Assembly (NCBI GenBank): GCA_903923925.1
Contig: CAIXZF010000006.1
Coordinates: 1 to 64,000, forward strand
From: an uncultured Bacteroidales bacterium
GTDB taxonomy: Bacteria; Bacteroidota; Bacteroidia; Bacteroidales; CAIXZF01
Direction of reading: 5' to 3'
Length of the DNA: 64,000 bases
This document shows, piece after piece, positions 18,280-26,298 of the stretch (the stretch's first letter is position 1; each line of letters begins with the position of its first letter). A program made the position numbers and the translations under genes. The notes under the pieces are model-generated. The model was not told where the DNA came from, searched no databases, and saw only the letters and a program-made list of their open reading frames with translations.

Positions 18280-18519
18280 TTAGATTTGTTTCTTTTCTGG
18301 AAGCCAGTACATTGCATCAACACCCCTATTTATAACCTTTGTTGATTCTGAAGCTGCATACCTTATATACCTGCTAAATACTTTGTAATTCTTATGACCA
18401 GTTGTTTGCATTAAGGAAGCTGCCGGTACACCGTCAAGAATATTCATTGTAATATAAGTCCCTCTCATAATATGACTAACTACTGAGTAACTGAAATAAT
18501 ACAATTGTACTTTTCCCAA
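18280..18519 (-). pseudogene. C-terminal remnant of a tyrosine recombinase (integrase)
   Basis: A 79-codon frame whose product has the end of a phage-type integrase: SHIMRGTYITM (the H-x-x-R box), then TGHKNYKVFSRYIR with the second histidine and the tyrosine nucleophile. The N-terminal DNA-binding part and the first arginine region are missing; upstream codons run only about 12 residues before a stop. It lies 166 bases from the tRNA-Arg gene, the usual place for the integrase of an element inserted at that tRNA. It can no longer be active by itself, so the island is probably fixed. Confidence 0.8.
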
Positions 18520-18636
18520 AACCGACTCATTACCGCGATAATAGGCACTATTCTACAATTGACAGGTTCGATTACTAAACCAAACTAAACAATACCCTTT
18601 TTGCAATAATTATACCCCAATTTACACCCTTAAAAG

Positions 18637-18671
18637 AAAAAGCCCGCTAAAACATTGTGTTTCAGCGGGCT
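18637..18671 (-). terminator. Rho-independent terminator of tRNA-Arg
   Basis: Read on the minus strand after the tRNA, the stem AGCCCGCT / AGCGGGCT (18641-18671) is followed by a run of T (the A-run at 18637-18641 on the plus strand). Confidence 0.85.
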
Positions 18672-18706
18672 TGCTATAATTTTTGTGAACCTGAAGGGAG
18701 TCGAAC
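18637..18706. repeat. 70-bp direct repeat at the intact tRNA-Arg (att-like copy)
   Basis: This is the partner of 4846-4915 (two differences). It holds the terminator hairpin and the 3' end of the intact tRNA; its rightmost 23 bases (18684-18706) are also found at 5850-5872. Confidence 0.85.
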
Positions 18707-18759
18707 CCCCAACCTTCTGATCCGTAGTCAGATGCTCTATCCAATTAAGCTACAGGTCC
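18686..18759 (-). tRNA. tRNA-Arg (anticodon ACG)
   Basis: A 74-base cloverleaf on the minus strand. The acceptor stem pairs GGACCTG with CAGGTTC (one G-T pair) and the discriminator is A. The D-arm region reads AGCTTAATTGGATAGAGC, the anticodon arm is TCTGA-CTACGGA-TCAGA with ACG at positions 34-36, and the T-arm contains GGTTCGACTCC. ACG decodes CGN arginine codons after deamination of A34. CCA is not encoded. The 3' end is the target of repeated integration, with partial copies at 4893-4915 and 5850-5872. Confidence 0.95.
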
Positions 18760-18769
18760 TAATCGGCTG

Positions 18770-18802
18770 CGAAATTACAAAAAACATCCGCTTCTTTGCA
18801 AA
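18770..18802 (-). promoter_or_regulatory. Bacteroidota-type promoter of tRNA-Arg
   Basis: On the minus strand, TTTG (18802-18799) is followed by 21 bases and TAATTTCG (18777-18770), one base off the TAnnTTTG -7 box. The tRNA begins 11 bases downstream. Confidence 0.65.
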
Positions 18803-18876
18803 TAATCATCATATATATCTGCAATTTCGCTAATTTTGATCCCTGACTAGAATTATTCACCTGGAATTTTCAGACG

Positions 18877-19734
18877 TTGCGCTACTTTATTTTCACCTGC
18901 TTGCTGTTCTTAAACCTTAGCCTGACTTTCGCTCAAAAGACTAAGAAAGAAGATGATACCGACGATGCTAAACTTTCGTACGGAATGAATGTTGGCTTTT
19001 ATTTCCCAAGTAACCATACTGCCAATTTCTACAATGGAAGCCCGAATAACGAAAACAAAATTGATCTGATTCTTAAAAATAAATACTACCTGGAGCCACT
19101 GGAACAGCAAATCGGGTACATTGTTGACACTGTTAACCCCTATACGCTACCAACAAATATGCGGTATACGCCAACTTCAAACATCGGCTTTTACTTCAGA
19201 TACCAACTGGCAAAGGACCTTGGCGTTTTTGCAGAAATTAACATTACAAAACTTACTGCCGGAGGTGTTTACTTTCTGAACCTTCATTTACCTCAAAACT
19301 ATTCGCTTGATCCAACTTATAAGGAATATCCGATTTGGGGAGTTGAAAAAAGAACAATGATAAATCTGGGAATCAGCAGAATTTTTCCATTGCAGGAAAT
19401 AATGCACCTCTTTATCGAAAGTGGTATAAATATTAGCAATACAAAGGTAGTTGAAAATAAAATCAAGGTGGAAGAACAAAGCTTCAGCATTGTAAATAAC
19501 CTGGGCAGCAATTCGTATATCCCTGGCTCTACTCAGCAAACCTACCAGGTGATACAGGGTGGAATCGGGTTTGGAGTTTTCCTTTCTTCGGGAGTGAAAT
19601 TTGTTTTCAGTGAGAATATTTCCGTTGATCCGGGCTTCACATTTTACTGGCAGCAAATCAACCTTGGCAACTATGATGGTTTTAAACCAGCCTTCAACCC
19701 GTTTGTGCGCTTTACGTTTAAAAAATTAATCTGA
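18877..19734 (+). CDS. Outer-membrane beta-barrel protein
   Basis: A 285-residue exported protein with a signal peptide at about residues 1-19 (MRYFIFTCLLFLNLSLTFAQ). The start is TTG at 18877; upstream in frame there is no ATG before a stop at 18844, and the signal peptide begins right at this codon. The mature part has alternating polar and aromatic strands (NIGFYFRYQLAKDLGVFAEINI, in pieces, and GIGFGVFLSSGVKFVF) and ends FNPFVRFTFKKLI, typical of small outer-membrane barrels of the PorT/OmpW-like kind. The CDF transporter starts 3 bases after its stop, suggesting one transcript. Ligand or pore function unknown. Confidence 0.65.
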   Translation: MRYFIFTCLLFLNLSLTFAQKTKKEDDTDDAKLSYGMNVGFYFPSNHTANFYNGSPNNENKIDLILKNKYYLEPLEQQIGYIVDTVNPYTLPTNMRYTPTSNIGFYFRYQLAKDLGVFAEINITKLTAGGVYFLNLHLPQNYSLDPTYKEYPIWGVEKRTMINLGISRIFPLQEIMHLFIESGINISNTKVVENKIKVEEQSFSIVNNLGSNSYIPGSTQQTYQVIQGGIGFGVFLSSGVKFVFSENISVDPGFTFYWQQINLGNYDGFKPAFNPFVRFTFKKLI

Positions 19735-19737
19735 TAA

Positions 19738-20604
19738 ATGAGCAAGAAAACCCGGACAGCCAGCCTGTCCATTCTTTCAAATACCCTCTTAATCGTATTA
19801 AAGATTATTGCAGGAGTAATTACAGGCTCTGTAAGTGTTATTTCTGAGGCAATCCATTCAGCTCTCGATCTGGTTGCTGCTGTGATTGCCTATTTTTCTG
19901 TAAAAATTTCCGATTCACCACCTGATCAGGAACATCCTTACGGACATGGAAAGTTTGAAAATGTTTCCGGCGTTATTGAAGCTGCCTTGATATTTATTGC
20001 AGCAGGCTGGATTATTTTTGAAGCATCAAAAAAACTGGTTTCTGGTTCACCCGTTGAATCCTTTGGTGTTGGATTTGTTGTGATGATGATTTCTGGTGTA
20101 GTAAATATTTTTGTTTCCAGGGTGCTGAGAAAAACTGCAAAGGAAACCGACAGTGTGGCTTTGGAGGCGGATGCACTTCATTTGAGTACGGATGTTTTTA
20201 CGTCATTTGGAGTAGCAGCCGGACTATTGCTCATCTGGATCACCGGAATGCATATTTTTGATCCAATAATTGCGATTCTTGTTGCACTATTTATTATTAA
20301 AGAATCATGGGATTTATTTAAAAGAGCATACAGTCCCCTGCTCGATACCCAGCTTTCAGAATCGGAGGTCATAACAATTAAAGAAAGCATCTACAGCCAT
20401 CTGAAAACCGGGATGGACTTTCATCAACTCAGAACCAGAAAATCAGGCTCGCATCGATATATCGACCTCCACCTCGAATTACCGGGTGAAGTTTCTGTTG
20501 CAGAATCCCACAGCATTTGTGATGCCATTGAAGATGAAATAAAAAGAAACTTGAATAATGCAGAGGTTAACATTCATGTAGAACCCCTATTTATTGAGAA
20601 ATAA
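19738..20604 (+). CDS. Cation diffusion facilitator (CDF) metal efflux transporter
   Basis: A 288-residue inner-membrane protein. It shows the CDF pattern: helix 2 motif SVISEAIHSALDLVAA (metal-binding H and D near residues 40-44), HPYGHGKFEN near 64-73, and helix 5 EADALHLSTDVFTSFGV (H and D near 144-148). About six membrane spans are followed by a cytoplasmic domain of about 80 residues (THIHVEP-type end, here VNIHVEPLF). CDF proteins export Zn, Fe, Mn or similar ions in exchange for protons. The H-D / H-D tetrad fits zinc or iron, but specificity cannot be read with certainty. Transcribed with the barrel protein just upstream. Confidence 0.9.
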   Translation: MSKKTRTASLSILSNTLLIVLKIIAGVITGSVSVISEAIHSALDLVAAVIAYFSVKISDSPPDQEHPYGHGKFENVSGVIEAALIFIAAGWIIFEASKKLVSGSPVESFGVGFVVMMISGVVNIFVSRVLRKTAKETDSVALEADALHLSTDVFTSFGVAAGLLLIWITGMHIFDPIIAILVALFIIKESWDLFKRAYSPLLDTQLSESEVITIKESIYSHLKTGMDFHQLRTRKSGSHRYIDLHLELPGEVSVAESHSICDAIEDEIKRNLNNAEVNIHVEPLFIEK

Positions 20605-21196
20605 ATAGTTTCAGAGCTCCTTGTTTTACACTCTGTAGGATCGGTCTGCCATTAGGAGTTATTTGATGCCGACCCTTACAGGGTCATATACAGCTCTGCA
20701 CTATTTTTCGATGGGCGATGCCCATCGCTAATGAAAAATACCCTTTCAGGGTAAAACATAGATTTGAACAGAACACTAATGCAGATTCCTCAAATAATCA
20801 CCGCAGGCATTTTGTTGATGCCCTACGGGCAAAATCCTGTATTGAATGCGGCGTTTCTATTGGCATTAAAGCCCTACGGGCTATGCCAGAAAATGCCAAT
20901 TCCTCCAGTCTAAATAAGGAATGCAATTTCCTTCTCCGTCAGGAGATTAATGACAATAGAAACATGGGAACCGATACATAACTTTTCTCCGGAGGAGATT
21001 AATGAAATTGGTTTGGTGGTAAAAATGGCAGGTAAATTCTCATCGTAAGCATTTTGTAAAACTCCGGACTTCTGTCAAGGTCAGGAGACAGGAAGAAATA
21101 TTACAAGCACTGTTTCCTCTTACTTGACTTTCTTTATCTTTGGTCAGTTAATATGTTCATATCACCCGAACAATAGCTATAAAAGAAAACATATTT
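20605..21196. repeat. Intergenic cluster of short palindromes, no gene
   Basis: No gene in 592 bases. The stretch is packed with small hairpins: GACCC-TTACA-GGGTC (20671-20685), CGATGGGC-GAT-GCCCATCG (20709-20727), TACCC-TTTCA-GGGTA (20739-20753), GCCC-TAC-GGGC twice (20820-20830, 20871-20881), TCTCC-GTCA-GGAGA (20933-20946) and TCTCC-GGA-GGAGA (20986-20998). The part 20667-20724 recurs almost unchanged at 50338-50396. They look like REP-type palindromic units. A possible -7 box TATCTTTG for the next gene lies at 21135-21142. Confidence 0.8.
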
Positions 21197-22159
21197 ATGC
21201 AAAAGCCTCAGTATTTTAATGGATTAGTGACGATTAATTCTAACAAAGAATGGAAACTTGAAATGACTCTCCAGGAATGTTGGGAATTGCAACAGAATCT
21301 TGAATTGCTAATTAATAGAGATGATATAGGAATAAATCTTAAACCAATAAGGATAATCAATAAAAATAACCTGAGTTTTAAAATTAGGGTAACAAAAAAT
21401 ACAAATTTTTGGACCAGCCTGCAGGCAAACACATGGGAACTAAATACTTTTAAAGTTTTTGATGCCCATTTATCATCCAATCATGTTTTTATTGATCTGG
21501 GGGCCTGGATTGGATCTACTTCACTTTATGGGGCACAGCTAGCCAAAAGAACATATGCCTTTGAGCCTGACCCCGTTGCTTTCAAAGAACTTGAAGAGAA
21601 CGTTCGAATAAATTTATCTGATGGCTGGGCCCAAAGATGTAACATATTTAACGAGGCTATTTCCTTAAAAACGGGTATAATTAAATTAGGAAGCCTTACC
21701 AATGGAGGAGATTCTGCAAGTAGCTCGTTTTTTACGGATACAAAGACTCAATGGGAAGTTAATGCAGTCACATTCAAAGAGTTTATTCTCCGAGAAAACA
21801 TTTCTAAGGAGGAATTATTTATAAAAATTGATATCGAAGGCAGTGAATATGACTTACTTCCTACATTAAAGCCTATTTTCATTACTTGTAAAACCGTACT
21901 TCTACTGTCAATTCACCCCCAATTATTAGCGAAGCACTTGATGCAAACAAAAAAAGGGATTTTTAGAAATAAACTATTCAGAAGGCTTTCTTTCGTAAAT
22001 TATCAAGTAAGGCTCCTTCATTCATTGCGATTTAAATATTTATATCATTCTGATGGTACAAGATTTAACTACTTCAGAGAGATTTTTCATGCAATTCTCC
22101 TAGGTACTTTTTCGGAAGAAATATTAGCAACGAATAAGCAATGGGAAAACCAGAACTAA
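21197..22159 (+). CDS. FkbM-family methyltransferase
   Basis: A 320-residue cytoplasmic protein. The central Rossmann fold has the SAM-binding motif VFIDLGAWIGSTSLYGA (about residues 96-112) and AFEPDPVAFKELEENV (about 122-137); KIDIEGSEYDLLPTL near 212-226 is the characteristic FkbM motif. FkbM enzymes O-methylate sugars or other small molecules, often in glycan or polyketide synthesis. The first 90 residues and last 60 are not recognised. The gene stands alone between a palindrome cluster and the converging floA gene, so the substrate is open. Confidence 0.85.
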   Translation: MQKPQYFNGLVTINSNKEWKLEMTLQECWELQQNLELLINRDDIGINLKPIRIINKNNLSFKIRVTKNTNFWTSLQANTWELNTFKVFDAHLSSNHVFIDLGAWIGSTSLYGAQLAKRTYAFEPDPVAFKELEENVRINLSDGWAQRCNIFNEAISLKTGIIKLGSLTNGGDSASSSFFTDTKTQWEVNAVTFKEFILRENISKEELFIKIDIEGSEYDLLPTLKPIFITCKTVLLLSIHPQLLAKHLMQTKKGIFRNKLFRRLSFVNYQVRLLHSLRFKYLYHSDGTRFNYFREIFHAILLGTFSEEILATNKQWENQN

Positions 22160-22211
22160 ATGTAGCAATTAACCAGCTAATAATTTACCAGAACAGCAAT
22201 TAACCAGTTTA

Positions 22212-23225
22212 TCAAGCCTTGGAATTCGGGTCGCCGGATAATGGAGAATCATCCTTTTTGCCAGGATGCCTTGAAAGTGAATCCCTCATAGTAGTATCAG
22301 CCTTGATATTTTCCATCCTGTAATAGTCCATCAAACCTAAATTGCCACTACGGAATGCTTCAGCAATAGCTAATGGAATCTGCGCCTCAGCTTCAATCAC
22401 CTTCGCACGGGATTCCTGAGCTTTGGCTTTCATTTCCTGTTCGAGAGCAACAGCCATGGCACGACGCTCCTCTGCCTTAGCCTGTGCAATATTCTTATCA
22501 GCATAGGCCTGATCCATCTGCAATTGAGCACCGATATTCTTTCCAACATCAATATCAGCAATATCAATTGATAAAATCTCGAAAGCTGTACCTGAATCCA
22601 AACCTTTTGAAAGGACAACTTTAGATATTTTATCCGGATTTTCGAGTACTTCCTTGTGTGAAGTGGCGGAACCAATAGCAGTAACAACACCCTCTCCTAC
22701 TCTTGCAAGAACAGTTTCTTCGCCAGCACCGCCAACCAATTGCTTAATATTGGCACGAACTGTCACTCTTGCTTTAGTAATAAGCTGAATACCGTCTTTT
22801 GCCACTGCTGTAACCGGCGGAGTATTAATTACCTTGGGATTTACCGACATCTGAACAGCTTCAAACACATCGCGCCCCGCCAGATCAATGGCAGTAGCAG
22901 ATTTGAAATCAAGGGGAATATTCGCTTTATCAGCAGAAATAAGTGCATTTACAACCGATTTCACTCTTCCGCCAGCCAGGAAATGTGCTTCAAGATCGTT
23001 CCTGGTAAGCACTAAGCCGGCTTTAGTGGCAGCAATCAGGCTATTTACTATTATTGATGGCGGAACCTTCCTCCAGCGCATAAGTACAAGCTGGATAAGT
23101 GAAATCCTAACTCCGGACACCAGGGCATTAAACCAGAGTCCGACAGGGATTAAATAAAAAAACAGCCATAATCCGAAAAGTGAAGCAAATCCAATAGCAA
23201 TAAAAACAAGTACATCTGGTTGCAT
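22212..23225 (-). CDS. floA: Flotillin-like protein FloA
   Basis: A 337-residue membrane-associated protein. An N-terminal hydrophobic segment (about residues 5-30) is followed by a basic region and the SPFH-like core: [22 protein letters not shown], in pieces, [22 protein letters not shown] and a helical EA-rich stretch ([20 protein letters not shown], then [22 protein letters not shown]). Length and sequence match the UPF0365/FloA family, which scaffolds membrane microdomains. The nfeD-like gene ends one base upstream of its start, the standard pairing for this family. Confidence 0.93.
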   Translation of the reverse strand: MQPDVLVFIAIGFASLFGLWLFFYLIPVGLWFNALVSGVRISLIQLVLMRWRKVPPSIIVNSLIAATKAGLVLTRNDLEAHFLAGGRVKSVVNALISADKANIPLDFKSATAIDLAGRDVFEAVQMSVNPKVINTPPVTAVAKDGIQLITKARVTVRANIKQLVGGAGEETVLARVGEGVVTAIGSATSHKEVLENPDKISKVVLSKGLDSGTAFEILSIDIADIDVGKNIGAQLQMDQAYADKNIAQAKAEERRAMAVALEQEMKAKAQESRAKVIEAEAQIPLAIAEAFRSGNLGLMDYYRMENIKADTTMRDSLSRHPGKKDDSPLSGDPNSKA

Positions 23226-23226
23226 A

Positions 23227-23694
23227 TCAAGTATTTTTAAGTTTTACAAAAATCTTATTTCCTTCAATTTTAACAATTACAATATCCTTTTCATGATCAA
23301 TGAAAGTTCCTAAAGAATGTACTTCCATGAAGTCGCCATTAAATTCAGCCGTTCCTGTAGTAGCAAGTCGGGAAATTGTGCGACCGGTATCACCAGGTTT
23401 AAGTTTTGAATCAATAAGGTTGACTTTACTGGTAATTTTATCGGTTAGCATAGCCCGTTTCCAGGTCTTTGATTTCAACGTATAGTAAACAGCAACGAAC
23501 GATAGCAGCAGAGTAATAGCTAATGTGATATTCCCGGCCAGATTGCCGTAAACAATATAGGCTTCAACAATGCCAAACACAAGCATAGAGAAGCCTAAAA
23601 CACCAACAATTGTAGAACCCGGAATTACAATAATTTCGAGTATAAGAAATATCAACCCACCAAATAAAAGTAAAGCAATAATGGCCCAGTTCAT
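23227..23694 (-). CDS. NfeD-family membrane protein, FloA partner
   Basis: A 155-residue protein: three to four membrane spans in residues 1-75 ([20 protein letters not shown] at the start), then a soluble OB-fold-like domain (about 95-155) with [18 protein letters not shown] and [19 protein letters not shown], typical of NfeD C-termini. NfeD proteins occur beside flotillin-like genes and act in membrane organisation. It lies directly upstream of floA (one-base gap) and downstream of clpS on the same strand, so floA is co-transcribed with it. This is the short form without the ClpP-like serine protease domain. Confidence 0.88.
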   Translation of the reverse strand: MNWAIIALLLFGGLIFLILEIIVIPGSTIVGVLGFSMLVFGIVEAYIVYGNLAGNITLAITLLLSFVAVYYTLKSKTWKRAMLTDKITSKVNLIDSKLKPGDTGRTISRLATTGTAEFNGDFMEVHSLGTFIDHEKDIVIVKIEGNKIFVKLKNT

Positions 23695-23706
23695 GAAAAG
23701 TAGTTC

Positions 23707-23979
23707 TTATTCTATCGTTACCGATAGCCCCCTCCTGGTCATTTCTTCGCAAGGTGGTTTCAATTTATAGTAATCTCCGGATAAGGCTCCGCATTTCCCC
23801 TTGTAATGCGCTATCAGCGCAACCTGTTCAGCCTGAAGGGGTTCATGAGAACATACTTCTATCAATGCATCGATAACAAAATCGAAAGTATTCACATCAT
23901 CGTTATGCAGAATAAGTTCCCGTTCTTCGCTTAAGGTTTCCTGACCAGAACCTGATGGGCTTCCTTTTTCCTTTACCAT
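23707..23979 (-). CDS. clpS: ClpS adaptor of the Clp protease
   Basis: A 90-residue cytoplasmic protein. The core matches ClpS: LILHNDDVNTFDFVIDALIE, then CSHEPLQAEQVALIAHYKGKC (in two pieces, VCSHEPLQAEQ and HYKGKC), with the N-degron-binding ND residues and a histidine after the helix. ClpS hands proteins with destabilising N-terminal residues to ClpAP. The N-terminal 20 residues are a flexible tail, as usual. It is the first gene of a minus-strand group with nfeD and floA, 12 bases apart. Confidence 0.92.
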   Translation of the reverse strand: MVKEKGSPSGSGQETLSEERELILHNDDVNTFDFVIDALIEVCSHEPLQAEQVALIAHYKGKCGALSGDYYKLKPPCEEMTRRGLSVTIE

Positions 23980-24092
23980 AGTTTAAACCGTATTTCATTG
24001 GTAAAATTACAAATTATTTGATATTAGAATATTAATTCTTAAACTTGAACTTGTAATTGATAATTTTGTAATGGAAAACAGATTTCTCTTTC

Positions 24093-24728
24093 ATGCAATT
24101 TGAACAATTTCTAAGCTTTCTGGAAAACAGGCTGACGCAAGAACTGCCTGGCAAAGAAGCTCAGTTTAAAATGGCTTCTCTCCGAAGAATTGCCAACCTG
24201 AACGTATATTCTGATTATTCAGGGGCCAGAAAGAGTGGGGTTCTGATACTGTTTTTCCCTGAGCAGGGTAAAATAAATACTGTTGTTATCAAAAGACCTG
24301 AATACGATGGTGTTCATAGTGGCCAGATTTCATTTCCCGGCGGAAGATGGGAAGAAGGGGACACAGACCTGACTGGAACAGCACTCAGGGAAGCACAGGA
24401 AGAAATTGGGATAGATCCATCTCTGGTAACAATTCTTGGTCATCTTTCTGATTTGTACATTCCACCAAGTAACAGCCTGGTTTTCCCGGCTATCGGCTTT
24501 ATTGGATCTAAACCTGAAATGAGCGCCCAACCAAAGGAAGTAGAAAAAATTATCTGCTTTCCCCTGGACGAATTATTTCTGCCGGAAACCCTCACCATTA
24601 AAACTGTAAGCGTTGGAAACTGGTCTGCAGAAGTACCCTGTTTTTATGTCAGAGATCAAATAATATGGGGAGCAACTGCTATGATTATCAGCGAATTACT
24701 AGAGATTATCAGACCAAACTTTCTCTAA
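24093..24728 (+). CDS. Nudix hydrolase, CoA-pyrophosphatase type
   Basis: A 211-residue cytoplasmic enzyme. It has HSGQISFPGGRWEEGD followed by TALREAQEEIGI (about residues 75-111), which combines the UPF0035 CoA-ase signature (before FPGG) with the Nudix box carrying REAQEEIG metal-binding glutamates. Such enzymes split CoA or related nucleotides at the pyrophosphate into phosphopantetheine and 3',5'-ADP. Length fits NudL-like proteins. The 3' end overlaps the converging OsmC gene by 4 bases. Confidence 0.85.
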   Translation: MQFEQFLSFLENRLTQELPGKEAQFKMASLRRIANLNVYSDYSGARKSGVLILFFPEQGKINTVVIKRPEYDGVHSGQISFPGGRWEEGDTDLTGTALREAQEEIGIDPSLVTILGHLSDLYIPPSNSLVFPAIGFIGSKPEMSAQPKEVEKIICFPLDELFLPETLTIKTVSVGNWSAEVPCFYVRDQIIWGATAMIISELLEIIRPNFL

Positions 24729-25138
24729 ATTATTTCAATAGAATAGCTTACTTCCATTGCTTTTTTCAGCATAGCACTAACGCTGCAATATTTATCCTGA
24801 GAAAGATCAACTGCTTTCTTCAGTTTTTCCATATCCAGGTCGCTTCCGCTAAAAATATATTTCACATGAACATGGGTGAACACTTTTGGATGATCTTCGC
24901 TGGCATCTCCTTCAATTTCCATATGAAATGAAGCAACTTCCTGTTTCATCTTTTTTAGCATTGCTACAACATCCATTCCTGTGCAACCGCCCAAAGAACC
25001 CAGCACAAAAGCCTTTGGCCTTGGCCCGCGGTCCTGACCACCAACACTTTCATCGGCATCAAAAATCATTTTATGATTATTCACATCGGCTTCAAATGCC
25101 ATACCATCAATCCACGAAACTTTAACCTTACTTTTCAT
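24725..25138 (-). CDS. OsmC-family peroxiredoxin-like protein
   Basis: A 137-residue cytoplasmic protein with the OsmC/YhfA layout: LGSLGGCTGMDVVAMLKK in the middle with the peroxidatic cysteine, and KYCSVSAMLKKA near the end with the second cysteine. Both redox cysteines are present. OsmC proteins reduce organic hydroperoxides; the YhfA subgroup is less well defined. It converges on the Nudix gene with a 4-base overlap and has no same-strand partner. Confidence 0.88.
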   Translation of the reverse strand: MKSKVKVSWIDGMAFEADVNNHKMIFDADESVGGQDRGPRPKAFVLGSLGGCTGMDVVAMLKKMKQEVASFHMEIEGDASEDHPKVFTHVHVKYIFSGSDLDMEKLKKAVDLSQDKYCSVSAMLKKAMEVSYSIEII

Positions 25139-25192
25139 TTTTTCTGCTTTATTTAAGTGATTGAAATTAAAACAATTTCAAGTTCATTTTGA

Positions 25193-26278
25193 TTAGTTAA
25201 ACGTAAAAAAAGTCGGAATTATTCCAGCTTTCAAAGAATCAATAACCTTACCTGTAAGAGGATTATAGCGGAATACCCATCCATTCTGCACATAATCCAA
25301 AGGATCGCTAAGGTAAATACACTTTGCTGTTATATCATAGTCGAGCGCATAACAGTATCCTGATCTCGAAATCAAAGCAGAGGTCCGCAAGGTTTCAGAC
25401 TCTATCTGGAAGCTGTAAACACCTTCTTTGTAAATATAATAAAGCACATCGCCGCTTTCGTTAATTGCAAGCTTATCCGGATGATTTGAATTATCAGGGA
25501 AGGTGATATTTTTTTCTATTGAAAGGTCTGCAGGATTGATTCTCAAAAGGTGTCCTTCAGAATCGCCGGGCTGAGGCCAGCCATTAAAGCCCTTGCCTGA
25601 GCAAAGTACCCATAGCTTACCGTTTTTATCTGTTACCATTCCTGTAGGCTTGGAAAACACAGGCAAGGTGGAGAGAAATTTATTCGTTAAAGCATCAATA
25701 ACTGTGATTGTACTATCAATAGAAAAACCTCCCTGGTTCGCAACAAACACCAGATTCCCGGTTTTTAACATCCTTTCAGGGCCTGTTCCAACATTAATGC
25801 GGGCAGAAATCGTATTCGATGACAGATCAAGAACTGCAACTTTATTATCCCAGCATGAAACATAGGCTTTTCCCTCAGCAATCCCGATAAAAAATCGCGG
25901 GAGTGTAAGTCCTTCGATAAAGCCCACAGATTTAAACGTCTTAATATCTACAATTTCTACGCGGTTGGCATTATTAACGATAATGTAAGCTTTCCCCTTA
26001 AAAATGGTCATTGATTGTACAATATTCCCTAGTGGAAGGTTATTCGAAGTTTTAAACAGATCGTTGTAAATTATTCCGGTAGAGCGGCTTATAAAGCTAA
26101 CAGTTCCCGTTCCGGATTGAAAAGGACCTTCATTACAAACAAAAACGCCGTTGTCGAACGCTCCCGGGGTTTCCGGCACAACAGATTCTGAATCTCGCTC
26201 ACAACTTATCAGACCTGCAGCAAGGAATGCAGCAATACCTAAATTTAAAACTGCAATTTTAATATGTTTCATTATCAT
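25193..26278 (-). CDS. BtuG-like surface lipoprotein (DUF5074 propeller), corrinoid capture
   Basis: A 361-residue lipoprotein; the signal peptide ends in AGLISC with the lipidated cysteine at residue 26 (the second methionine at codon 3 could also start). The mature protein is a repeated beta-propeller: VFVCNEGPFQSGTGTVSFIS, AYIIVNNANRVEIVDI, AYVSCWDNKVAVLDLS, VFVANQGG. DUF5074 lipoproteins next to BtuB-like receptors are BtuG-type, which bind cobalamin on the cell surface with high affinity and hand it to the receptor. It is 20 bases downstream of the receptor gene in one transcript under the riboswitch at 28408-28592. Binding is inferred from context. Confidence 0.82.
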   Translation of the reverse strand: MIMKHIKIAVLNLGIAAFLAAGLISCERDSESVVPETPGAFDNGVFVCNEGPFQSGTGTVSFISRSTGIIYNDLFKTSNNLPLGNIVQSMTIFKGKAYIIVNNANRVEIVDIKTFKSVGFIEGLTLPRFFIGIAEGKAYVSCWDNKVAVLDLSSNTISARINVGTGPERMLKTGNLVFVANQGGFSIDSTITVIDALTNKFLSTLPVFSKPTGMVTDKNGKLWVLCSGKGFNGWPQPGDSEGHLLRINPADLSIEKNITFPDNSNHPDKLAINESGDVLYYIYKEGVYSFQIESETLRTSALISRSGYCYALDYDITAKCIYLSDPLDYVQNGWVFRYNPLTGKVIDSLKAGIIPTFFTFN

Positions 26279-26298
26279 TATTTTTAAATGTTTTAATA

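Larger units (their letters stand above)
3879..18706. mobile_element. tRNA-Arg integration island, probably tandem integrated elements, now decayed
   Basis: The region is divided by direct repeats of the tRNA-Arg 3' end: decayed at 3879-3889, clear at 4893-4915 and 5850-5872, and the intact tRNA at 18686-18759. All have the same orientation. The segments carry, from left, the TMEM175-like gene; the acetyltransferase-like pair; and the secreted giants, chimeric pseudogene, FRG gene and integrase remnant. Two orphan copies each have their own minus-strand terminator hairpin on the left, as if each element brought a new tRNA end and terminator. No conjugation or phage structural genes are visible, so it is best called a genomic island. 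Confidence 0.7.

Noticed and set aside
20718-20981. 88-codon frame in the palindrome cluster
   Set aside because: It spans several palindromes and its protein sequence has no family character; chance frame.
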